A stretch of 64,000 nt of DNA from Acarospora socialis. Its lineage: Eukaryota > Ascomycota > Lecanoromycetes > Acarosporales > Acarosporaceae. Shown in pieces: positions 24,584 through 34,386 of this stretch; within the stretch, counting starts at the first letter, position 1; the number at the start of each line of letters is the position of its first letter. The DNA lies in NCBI GenBank assembly GCA_025617375.2, contig JAMYGW020000008.1, forward strand, positions 1,364,001 through 1,428,000, written 5' to 3'. The translations under genes and the position numbers were made by a program. Under the pieces are notes generated by a model, which had not been told where the DNA came from, searched no databases, and worked only from the letters and a program-made list of their open reading frames with translations.

Positions 24584-24742
24584 GATGTGATACACATAGA
24601 CCCCTACTTACTAGTCATAAACCCCCAATTACTAAACATAGACCTCCCCAAATTGGAAAGTAGTTCCAGGCTTTCGTGCCTAAATCCACACCTAAGCCCA
24701 CGCCTAAACTCATGCCTAAATTCACATCTAAACCCACACATA
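24584..24742 (+). repeat. repeat copy A, direct partner of the fold-back left arm
   Basis: About 160 bases that recur, slightly changed, as 24829-24994 in the same orientation and inverted in 25139-25295. It starts gatgtgatacacatagac and ends in five to six 12-base units of the form cctaaayccaca. Differences between copies are mainly C/T (A/G) transitions. Confidence 0.8.
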
Positions 24743-24995
24743 ACATGACCGGCACCCTTGATGCACAACGGTAAAGCGGCACACACCTTAAACCATTAAT
24801 ATTCAGTTTCCAACATCATATATATAGAGATGTGATATACATAGACTCCTATGTACTAGTCATAGACCCTCAATTTACTAATCATAGTTTTCCCAAAGCG
24901 GGAAGTAGTTGTAGTTTCAGACTTTTGTGCCTAAACCCACACCTAAGCCCACACCTAAACTCATGCCTAAATTCACATCTAAATCCACACATAAA
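24743..24995 (+). repeat. left arm of a ~250-base inverted repeat
   Basis: The arm begins acatgaccggcaccct and ends in 12-base units (cacctaagccca, cacctaaactca and variants). It pairs as an inverted repeat with 25139-25378 and leaves a loop of about 140 bases at 24996-25138. Most mismatches are transitions, and the 12-base unit region is the least conserved. No transposase gene and no clear target-site duplication were seen. It resembles a fold-back or MITE-like element, with a partial extra copy on its left side. Confidence 0.8.
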
Positions 24996-25138
24996 CCTGA
25001 GTATTCAAACCAAAAGGACTTCTCAAGCTCCAAATCAGTGAAGAGAGTTGAGAAATGACAGCAAGGACAGTTAGAACAGTGAGAATATGATAAAAGAACT
25101 TGACAAAGTGTAGAACTTAGAGGATGAACACACATTAT

Positions 25139-25378
25139 GGAGATGTGAGTTCAGACATGAGTTTAGGTGTGAGTTTAGATGTGGGTTTAGGCATGAAAGT
25201 CTGAAACTACAACTACTTCCTGCTTTGAGAAAACTATGATTAATAAATTGAGGATCTATGACTAGTACATAGAAGTCTATGTATATCACATTTCTATATA
25301 TATGATGTTGGAAACTGAATATTAATGGTTTAAGGTGCGCGCCGCTTTGCTGTTGTGCGTCGAGGGTGCCGGTCATGT
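25139..25378 (-). repeat. right arm of the inverted repeat
   Basis: Reverse complement of the left arm from about 24743 to 24990. Shared landmarks, read on the minus strand, include acatgaccggcacc, ccattaatattcagtttcc, atgtactagtcatag and gaagtagttgtagtttcag. Its 12-base unit block (atgtgggtttag-like on the + strand) has diverged more than the rest of the arm. Confidence 0.8.
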
Positions 25379-25571
25379 GGACATGCGATCATATTTGGTT
25401 TTCCAATCAAAATGGTGACAGATTGTGAATGCATATTGACCAGGGTTCTCCGCTTTGAACTGGCTGAGAGGGTTGACAATATGTTTGACCTCTTCTTTGC
25501 TCCAGACAGAGTCAGATTGCTTTGAGCGCTGCCTTTGTGCCTAGTCTGGCATTTTGAGCCTTTTCTTTTTG

Positions 25572-25760
25572 CTAGCTCTTCTTATCTCCTTTCTTGATCT
25601 TCGTCTTTGTTACTTTCAGCTCTTCCAAAGCTGTCCTATACTCGTTCTCCTTCCTTCCCTCATACCATTCTCCTTTATGGTCTTCCTTCCTTTCCAATGT
25701 CAATGTGTAGAAGCAGGCTGACATTATCATAGCGAAGAAGAACGTGGCAGGAATGTGCAA
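25572..25760 (-). CDS. possible last exon of a small membrane protein
   Basis: An open stretch codes for PYLHIPATFFFAMIMSACFY, a good membrane helix, and then a Lys/Glu-rich tail ending in KKGDKKS and TAG. There is no ATG at its beginning, and a cag acceptor lies just before the Pro codon. An ATG at 25904 (MVRRVISIRLVHG...) could supply a first exon, but no donor near it is convincing. The composition suggests a real small organelle or ER protein. No family is recognised. Confidence 0.35.
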   Translation of the reverse strand: MHIPATFFFAMIMSACFYTLTLERKEDHKGEWYEGRKENEYRTALEELKVTKTKIKKGDKKS

Positions 25761-26182
25761 ATACGGCTGTCTATTGCCTCGTTAGTAAGTTCATCAAGCA
25801 TAACGGAAGGAGTTAAAACAAGGACTAAAGGCAAGAATAGCGAGAAGGCCACGCAGCATCGGAGCGCCATGCACCAATCGAATTGAGATAACCCTCCGAA
25901 CCATTCCTAATTTTCTGCTTCCGCTGCTTCTCCATCTTTCTCTGCTTCCCTTGTCTCCATCCTTCATATTCCCCCCATACTATATATGGCGCACTACATA
26001 CGAGCGAAGTTGATAGTATACGATGGGTTTAGCATCCAAAATGATACGGTGCCTCAGGCACCTCATCGTTAGCCCTTGATCAGAGCAGACCAAATTAGAT
26101 CCTCAGTCTAAAGCTTTCCCGGTAACCTTACCCCGCCATTGACAGGAACACGTCAGTATCATCTCCTCATATTCAAGCCCGC

Positions 26183-27822
26183 TCAGAGCATGACAGCCTC
26201 CTTCGCGCGAAGCCGCTCGCCGTACTTATAAAACAGAACAGGAGGCAGGGCAAACAACAGCGCGAAGAAGCCGAGCAAAGTGTTGCCCCAGCCGTAATCC
26301 AGCGCCTTGTACAGAATCGGCCCGGCCAGCGGCAGGAACGTACCGCCCATGTATCGGAGGACATTATTGGCGCTCAGGGCGGAAGCGGCACCTTTGGAGC
26401 CAAATAGTTCGATGAGGTAGAGCTGCGTGGGCATCTGGTGGAGGTTAGCTCTAGTTTGATGCGCACTCTAACATCATAAGATAGAACTTACAAGAACGAA
26501 GTAGGCTCCAAGACCAATGAAGAAGGTCCCAATGATAGGCACGATCCAGTGCACCTTGTAGTATGCCGTCCACCCATAAATGAAGAGGCCCAGAGCCACG
26601 CAGGGGCTGAGCCAGATCATGAGCAGGAGGCGGTACTCAGGCTTAGGGTTGTCTACGCCATCGGCCTTCATGCGTGCTGCTTGGATCCGAGGACTCAAGT
26701 TGCCGAAAATGACCACGCCCAGGATCAATGCAATGCCCAGCCCTAGGTATACGAGCCCTGATATAGATGTAGAAAATCCGTATTGGCCCCTGAATACGCC
26801 ATTGAAGGTGGTAAACAGGAGGTATATCACCCCAAAGACCAAAGCAGCGTATAGTGACAGAGCCAGTACGACAGGCGAGCGGATCAGAAGCATGGTAGGA
26901 CGAACCAAAGCCTGAGCGAGGACCTGTTTCGGGTTCAACTTGTGGGCAAGTTTGGATCTCAAATGCGCATTGCCCGTGGAAATACGAAGACGGGCGGCTT
27001 TGCGCTCGAGGAGGATCCCAGGAGATGTCTCGCGCATCACGACAAGGGTGGCGGTTTCGACGGCGCCGCCGAGGATGGCAAGCAGCCAGAAGGTCCAGCG
27101 CCAGCCGTTTTTAGCTGCAAGGAAGCCGCCGATAACAGGGCCGAGCACCTGAATACAGATCAGTGTTCAGCATCAAAATAGGAGGGGTGGAATGTCAACT
27201 TACTGGTCCTGCCAACGGCCCTAAACTGAACAATGCGGTGGCGAAGCCCCTTTTTGCCGGGAAGGTAACATCTGCAATAGTCCCGCCACCCATCGCCAGC
27301 GGCATGCCGCCTGCACAGCCTGAGATGAAGCGAAAGACCATGAATTGCGCGATGTTCTTGCTCAACGCGTTGCCGATCATGAAGGCGATGAAGACTATAT
27401 TGGCAGCATGGTACACCGGTAAGCGACCATATACCTCTCCCATGGAGGAAAGGAACATGGGTCCCAAAGCCAACCCAAGTAGGAAGATGGTAACGGCAAG
27501 ACAGCTGACGGCCGAGGAACTGACGTTGAATTCGGCCAGCACACCATCAATATCGGGCGCAACCATAGTCGTAGCCATATTGCTGCAGCAAAGTAACTCA
27601 TTTTAGTAGAGAATACGAGACACCGGATTCAGCGACGTATGCTTACGGGATAAGTCCGAGTATGGCGACAGTGATAATATGCGCCCATCTCTTGCGGCTG
27701 GGCCAGTTGATAGGGTTGGCTGCATCATTTGGCCCGTCCCAGTCAATGATGTTAGCTGTCGCATCTTCGCCCTCGCTTGGTAGTGCGGCCTCAAGAGCGA
27801 TGCTGCTGGGTGTCTGCGACAT
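26183..27822 (-). CDS. MFS transporter, DHA1-type drug/metabolite exporter
   Basis: Four exons, 27822-27647, 27582-27204, 27148-26492 and 26434-26183, give 487 residues. The N-terminus ends in NPINWPSRKRWAHIITV, the usual entry to helix 1 of fungal DHA1 carriers. The loop between helices 2 and 3 carries GEVYGRLPVYH (motif A type). Helix 5 ends GPLAGPVLGPVIGGF, the motif C of drug:H+ antiporters. WRWTFW follows, and the second half has six more hydrophobic segments. All expected parts are present, so it is likely active as a proton-driven exporter in the plasma membrane; substrate unknown. It is divergent from a Zn2Cys6 regulator gene 1.4 kb away, with CGG-type sites in the shared region. Confidence 0.88.
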
Positions 27823-29223
27823 GGTTTGAAACGTGTTGAATATACAGTCGCTTGAAGTGGTTTAGATGCGAAGGATCACAAATTAGGCAAAGCGGAGAGC
27901 AAAGTCAGGCCTGAAAAGCAATGCAACCGGAGGCCAAGATGAGTCTTTAAGCATAGAGAAAGCTAAATGGAAATCGAAGCAGAAGTGCTGGTGGTAGTCT
28001 TGGGGAATGCGAGTCCTCAAAACCTGTGCAAAGAGTCCAGAGGGAGTCACGTACACAAACAATGGGGAGAAATACGCCGGCAGCTCCTTCGCACGGAGAT
28101 AACATGTCGGAGCATCGTATTCGAGGGCTTAAAGCCACTAGCAATATGAGACAAGGCGGACATGTGTTGCAGCAAAGGGACAGATGAGCTCAGCTCGCAA
28201 GAAAGTGAAGTGAAGCTGTGGTGTTGTGGTGTTGTGGGGCGGTGGATGCTGTCGGATGGTCCGTCGCTCTACGTCGGAGGGTCCACGGACGGTCCGATGA
28301 TCGCAGAAACAAGCTCTGAATTATATATATGATTGGTCGGATGGCTCTTGCTGTCGCTTTGTTGGTTTTCAAGCTCAGAACCTATCTCAGCACTAACAGG
28401 AAATAAGTGCAACGGTGCTGAGCATGAATTTCAGGACTGATTAAGGGTAAATCCTTAGCCCTATACAGGTCTGAAGTTCAGCAGCAAACAGTGAGAGGTC
28501 GAGGCAAACAGGCCCTGAATCCTGATTTTGACACTGTATAGCTAGCCCACTTAGCCCCCTTGTGGGGGCTGCAACGGAGTATGAATTAATATTTTCCAAC
28601 GAAAAAGAAGAGAAACCTTACACAGAGGATGCATATACTCCAGGGGATTTGCAGGATTCTCCGCCACCCTTAGACCTTCCCCGACCTTCTGGAGAACCTT
28701 CAACATCAGTGGCATTCAGAACACAAATCACTTCTAAGATCCAGTGAACTGTCATTTGAGATAGAGGTAATAGATTGACATATCAGTGGGCCCAAATGTC
28801 AGGTTTTGTATGATATCGTCGCTGTATCTCCCCAAGGGGTCATGGTCTGAGGCTGGCAGAGAATTCTGCCAATAGCCTTCGTACACAGGCCGGCTTACTA
28901 ATGGAAAACCACACCTTTGTTTTCGTATACTCTTTTAGAAAGAGCTACCTAGTAGGGCACCCGCAAAGCCGACTTTCATGGACTACCTACCTTAGGTGCC
29001 TTAGGTAGCTAATTAGAGCCAGCAAGGCTCGGGTGGGCCAACTTTGGCGGCTAGCGCTAATTCTCCTCCATCTCAAGGTTGGATGATGATGGTGCTAGGT
29101 CTGAGACTACCTAGGGTAGGTAGGTAGTCAATACCACGTTCTCCACGCCCTTTGTTCGAAAGCACATCAAAGCTCTCGGTCTTCTTTGCTTAACAATTGG
29201 ACGAGAGCCCAGACAAGGTGTCC
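27823..29223. other. shared divergent promoter region, MFS/Zn2Cys6 regulator
   Basis: A 1.4 kb space between the two start codons. It has no supported coding sequence. A TATA-like ttatatatatga lies at 28320-28331. Regulatory-looking sites are the CGG triplet cluster (28253-28296) and palindromic CCTTAGG and GACTACCTA elements (28990-29005, 29104-29128). Confidence 0.6.
28253..28296. promoter_or_regulatory. three phased CGG-N5-CCG/CCA sites
   Basis: Three 11-base elements share the form CGGAnGGTCCr: 28253-28263 (CGGATGGTCCG), 28275-28285 (CGGAGGGTCCA) and 28286-28296 (CGGACGGTCCG). The starts are 22 and 11 bases apart, so they are in helical phase. Inverted CGG half-sites are the usual targets of Zn2Cys6 dimers, and such a regulator is encoded by the divergent gene. 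Binding by that protein is inference. Confidence 0.55.
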
Positions 29224-31563
29224 ATGTCGTCAATTGCGGAGGCGATGACCTCCATCACGACGACATCTGTCCTGTCCACAGCTCATCCGGCACCATCCTC
29301 AATCACACCACATTCCTCACCAGCATATCAGGAGTCTGACGCTCAAACTGCTTCACCCTCACGTCCAAGCGCCAGTCGACGTCGAGACAAACTTCAGCTC
29401 TCCTGTAATCTTTGCCGACGCCGCAAGTAAGGATACAACTTTGTTCAACATCTAGAGTACTGACCACAGCCCTGCTGTTCAGATTGCGGTGCGACCGTCA
29501 GCAGCCATGTTCTACCTGCTTCTCCTGTGGTCAGACATGCATATATCCCAAAGACAATGCAAAGCCACCGCCGGCTGCGATGCCTGGCATGCACGATCGG
29601 CTTGTGCAGTTAGAGCGTCTTGTCAAGTCAATAGCTGGCAAGCCCAATGCTAGTTCAAAACTCGATCTCAATAATTTGAGCCAACCGGCCGAAGTTCCAC
29701 ACTTTGATAACCCCATTGAAGGGCACTTCGATCATGGGAGAATGCGCGTCAGTGCTTCAGAGCTCCATTATGTTGGTGGTGACCACTGGGCCGCAATCTT
29801 GGACAGTATCGCCGACCTAAAGGACCACTTCGATCGCGAGGAGCAGCTAAGACTAGCCATCAGCCCTGATCAAATTCAGGAGGACACTAGGAACGCAGGC
29901 AACGTTGACATTCATGCAAGCAGACATTCGCTACTCCTATATGGAGGCTACCGGCCAGCATCGCAAGCTGAAATCCTCGCTGCTCTACCTCCCAAAGGCA
30001 CTGTTGACCGCTACATTTCACGTTATTTCAACTGCCAGGAGTTAGTATCCTGTAAGTGCGCCCTGTTGACTAAGTTGTAGTATGATCGCCAGTTCGTCTG
30101 ACATGAGCTAGCTGCCATTCACGGCCCGACCTATCTTCAGGAGGTAAGTAGTCTAATCCGCTTCCGAATTGGGGAGTTCTCGATGCTAGCGGCCACAGTA
30201 TGAGGCTTTCTGGGCCAATCCATCTGGCGTACCGGTCGTGTGGATTGGCCTTCTCTTTAGTATGATATGTCTCGCCGTACTGGCCTCCGACGCCTGGGAG
30301 TCTGGGCATGGCAACGAAATGGAGCAGCGGTCGCTCCAAATTAACTTGTATCGCGAAAAGATTGTGCAGAGCCTCATCCTGGGCGAATACACGAAGTCAG
30401 CCCCGTGTGTATTGGAGACGATGATACACTATGTGTACATTGAATTTGCTATCCGTGCCGACGCCGACAAGGACATCTGGTTCCTGCTAGCGCTCGAGGT
30501 CAACCTCGCAATGCGCATGGGCTACCACCGGGATCCCAGCCACTTTCCCGATATCTCGCCGTTGAAAAGCGAGATGCGGCGCAGATTGTGGGCCACCGTT
30601 CTACAAGGAGACGTTCTCATTTCTAGCCAGATGGGCATGCCGCGCATGATCTCAGACTGGCAATGCGACACGGCCGAGCCGCGAAATCTGAACGATACGG
30701 ACCTAGACCAGGATACCTCCGAGCTCCCCCCTCCACGACCCGAGACAGAAATTACGACCGCTTTGAGTACCATTGCGCGAAGAAGGATGTTGACGGCCCT
30801 TGGCACTATTTCTGACCTCATGGCAAACGTCAGGTCGTGTAATTACGCGGAAGTCATGCGGGCCGACGCCAGTTTGCACGAAGCTGAAGCCAGCATTCCG
30901 CAACCGTTCAAGATGAAATCAATGACCGCTAGCATTACCGACTCTCCACAAGTGATCATGTCACGGCTGTTCATCAGCCATCTATTCTACAAGGGGCAGA
31001 TCATGCTTCACCGTCGCTTTGTCCTCATGGAGTCAACCTCTGCAGACGAAGATTTTTTTTGTTATTCCCGTAAAGCCTGTTTGGACGCCTCTCTTGGCAT
31101 GTTGCACATTCAGCATATCCTCGACGAGGAGACATGCCCGGGAGGTCAACTGCATATGATGCGCTGGCGCGTGTCTTCAATGGTCAATCACCAGTTCTTA
31201 ACGGCCACCATGATTCTATGCTCACTGCTACATCGCGGCCAAACTCTACATCGGAAAGAAGAAATCATGACAACGCTGCGCAGCACCAGAGCGATCTGGA
31301 TGCGAAGCAGCTCCATGTCTCAGGAGGCGAAAAAGGCCGCCGAGACTGTAAATTTTGTGCTTGCTAGGGCCGGAGAGGTTCGCGACTACGGCATAGATCT
31401 TGACGCTGAACATACTAGCGCCACTATAATGGGGCAAGACATGTCAACCGACCCGAACGGCAGCGGTGCCGGCTTGGCTTTGAATGGTCAGGCTATGTTG
31501 CAGACTACTAAGGATCTTTATGAGCGTAAGTCCGGAGAGCCTCACCAGACCACCAGCCCCTAG
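29224..31563 (+). CDS. Zn2Cys6 fungal-specific transcription factor
   Basis: Four exons, 29224-29426, 29483-30051, 30112-30143 and 30199-31563, give 722 residues. The start is the first ATG of the frame (MSSIAEAMTSIT); the open frame extends upstream only to a TTG. The binuclear zinc cluster is complete: C61-x2-C64-x6-C71-x5-C77-x2-C80-x6-C87, split by intron 1 after CRRRK. The middle part (IHGPTYLQEYEAFW..., FLLALEVNLAMRMGYHRDPSHFPDISPLKSEMRRR) is the fungal-specific regulator domain. The C-terminus may differ: a GTAAGT at 31531 could splice to a later exon near 31800-31940. It probably controls the divergent MFS gene, an inference from position and the CGG sites between them. Confidence 0.87.
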
Positions 31564-32609
31564 CAGAAGTCACAGGACACCTGAATAAGCAAGTTGAAGA
31601 GCACCGAGGGACCAGGCTTCAAACTCTACACTAGATGCCAGAACTTTCCAGAGAGTCATTGAATTGAGCTTCAGTGAGCAAGAAGCAGAAGCTTCCGTGG
31701 CTATGACAATGGCGATTCTGTATTTAGGTGTCTAGGGAATTCTGCTAAGGCCTGGTGCGACTTTTGACACAGGATGCTGACGATGCTACAGCTAACAAAT
31801 CCGTCATGCCAGGTCTTTTGGTGGACCTAACGCCGCCTGACCAGCAAGGCTCAAATCTTACCTTCAACTTGAACACTTTAGAGAGCGGCACCACACCAGA
31901 CGAATGGATGATGATGGACTCTCACAGGACATGGTGGTAACAGTCTCTAGTTCAATGGCGCTATTTGTTTTCTTTTCTTACCAGCCACCGCCAACATTAC
32001 GAATTTCCATGCTCCACATTCACGTCTATCACGACGGAACCTATTCGTGGAGGATGCAAGACAAGGAACGTTACCTGTATTGCTACGCGAGGCGTTCATA
32101 ACGAACACTCCGAAAGGCTTGGCCACGGCACGCAATCCCATCTCTTTGGAACTTCTAGGCTCCTATTCCGTCATGTACTTAGCTGAATTTCCGACTATCG
32201 GAATTTTCCCCTGATCCTGTCATTGCGACGTCTGACACATACATCCAATTACACACTTTCCTTTTTGGGCCACGGTTGTTCGGATTATTGTCTCCTTTTG
32301 ACCGGCCTATCATGTTCTCTCACCGAATGATTAGCTACAGTCACTATCTCCGTCTTTGTGCCTCATGTACGTTTGTGTGGTGCAAGAAGTCACGCTTAGT
32401 CCAACATGATACGCCCTCTCCAAATGGGAGTTGTTGAAGAGATCCAAATGGTTTCAAACCATACCAATGATGGTTATATAGGTCGCACAGAGAACTTCAT
32501 TATGGCGCTGCACAATAGCTTACGCTCTCCTCTAGCTGATTTCCTTCTGCAGCTCCCTCAGGATTCATCACCTTCTGCTGCCTGCGGTTTAGTGTCAGCC
32601 TTGCCTCAA
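31564..32609. other. intergenic or decayed sequence
   Basis: An ORF at 31755-31940 (ending in EWMMMDSHRTWW) might be an alternative last exon of the regulator. The rest shows short ORFs without family resemblance, leading into the laccase relic. Confidence 0.35.
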
Positions 32610-33170
32610 CGTGAGAGCATATCCATGCAGTTCAGTATTGACGGCCACAAGCTCAAGGTGATTGCTAACGACTTCATCCCTATCAAGCCATACGACACGG
32701 ACAGCGTTGTTATCAATGCTGCTCAACGGTACGACGTCATTGTCGAGGCAAATGCTCCACCGGGTGACTACTGGCTGCGACCGTTTTGGGTGAATGCCTA
32801 TGCCGGCGTTGCAAACGACCACCCTGAAGACCCCACTGGTAACGTTCGGGATGACGCCGCCAGCACCAGCGACCCGACTAGTGTGAGTGCCGTCAAGGCT
32901 CCTACCACTTGTTTGGACTAGCCGCTAGAAAGCCGGGCTCCCCACCTGAACTTTGACGTTACCAACATTGCTGGCACGACCGTCGAGGAGCTCCGTGTGC
33001 GATTTACATATAAGGCGCTATTCATATGGACGATCAATAGCTGCAGCTTGGTACTTGACTGGAGCAACCCGACGCTCAAGCGGGTCTTCAATAATGAATC
33101 AGTCTTCCCCACTGAGTACAACAACCGTTTCACCTTCACTCCTTCATTGCCGCTATCAAGTGCTATAGGG
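32610..33170 (+). pseudogene. multicopper oxidase (laccase-type) relic, middle domain only
   Basis: The + strand frame codes for MQFSIDGHKLKVIANDF..., INAAQRYDVIVEANAPPGDYW and, further on, WTINSCSLVLDWSNPTLKRV and NESVFPTEYN. These are diagnostic of fungal ascomycete laccases (second cupredoxin domain and start of the third). One in-frame TAG at 32919-32921 interrupts the frame after PTTCLD. The copper-binding HxH blocks of the first domain and the HPxHLHGH and HCHxxxH blocks of the third domain are absent on both sides. The piece is about 185 codons, against some 600 in an intact laccase. It is therefore a truncated pseudogene, unless spliced in a way I cannot see. Confidence 0.75.
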
Positions 33171-34386
33171 CTAAAACCATATGTTTTTAACCTCAAGTAC
33201 GCATTCTTGTTGATCCTTTAATTCTATTATCTCTATCAACGCACTTCAATTGCCACAAGCTCGCCACATATTGCTCAAAGTTATCCGACTGCTCGTACAC
33301 TGTACTCATCCATGCCGTGTGTAAGTGTTGTTCTTCATACGGGCTAAGGTCTTGCCATACTTATCTGTACAGCAGCATCAGTGATCTCATAATGCACGAC
33401 TCACCACAGGAAACACTTACAATCAATCCCCTGTGTTCATGACATATTCATCTGAGCGTACTGGGCGCCGACCAAGTGAGATGACAATGCTTCAGTACAC
33501 CGGTCTGCAGGAGAGGGCGTTGTCACTTTCAAATGTTGGACTTTACCGCATTGAAGCTACCAATAGACCTTCTTTGACATTGTTTGCGCCCAAGTTAGAA
33601 GATCGACAAGAGCTTTCGACAGCCACATCACACGTGAGCTACAGCCCTTACAGAGCTCCAGATAACTTGACAGCTATGTCACCATATAGCTATGGTCAAT
33701 TTGAAGCAAGACCTACCTCAGCAGCTCCCTTACAACCCACCTATGGTGAGCTTGAACTTCCCAGTAGCTCGACAGGCACACCATATATCAGCGCTTCTGT
33801 ACGGCATATTGTGCCTATGTCCATGTGTTAGAACGCAAGCCTCGGCCTACACCCCATTCCGCATATGTCTGTGTGTTTCGAGGAGTACACTGAGCCATGG
33901 TATTGTAACTGATGTGAGCAAGTAAATGGCATTTGATAAGGCAGCTTCAAGCACACAGAGCTCCGTGCGGTGACTTGGCCTTTTGGGGATGACTCATCCT
34001 CTTCATACCGTGATGATTGATGACATAGCATGCGCTTGGTGAGCTGGATCAGAGCAACCGTACATGTGGCCTTAACGGTGTAAAAATATCGGCGGCTGCG
34101 GCTTAGGTGGCCCCTAAGAGCGAAACTAAACCTAATCTGGCGACATTGCGCTAAAGGTGCTTTTGAGGACACCTTGTTCGCTTTCGCTGTTCGAATAGAA
34201 ATAGAACCCACTGAAACTTCCGCAGGACCTTCTCTCCATTCTTCTTTAATTCTTCTACCAGGACTTTTGCATCTTTGTCTCCGACTCCTGGAGAGATACT
34301 CGAAGACTGACCACAAGGTCTCATTACTTCGTCTTAGGAGCTGCAAAAATTTCCTTTGATAGTCGTTTCTCACAGCCACCAGCATC
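33171..34386. other. intergenic, upstream of BiP
   Basis: An ORF at 33433-33831 (132 residues, Ser/Pro/Tyr-rich) has no family and is not supported. A GAAacTTC pair at 34213-34220 resembles two heat-shock element units about 170 bases before the BiP start; the match is weak. Confidence 0.4.

Noticed and set aside
24604-24786. ORF of repeated CGFRHE-like residues
   Set aside because: It is produced entirely by the 12-base subrepeats of the fold-back element.
29197-29223. upstream start for the Zn2Cys6 gene
   Set aside because: The codon at 29197 is TTG. The first ATG is at 29224. The same kind of false extension occurs at 5349 and 24334.
33433-33831. 132-residue ORF after the laccase relic
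   Set aside because: Ser/Pro/Tyr-rich, without a family and without splice partners. It does not continue the laccase.
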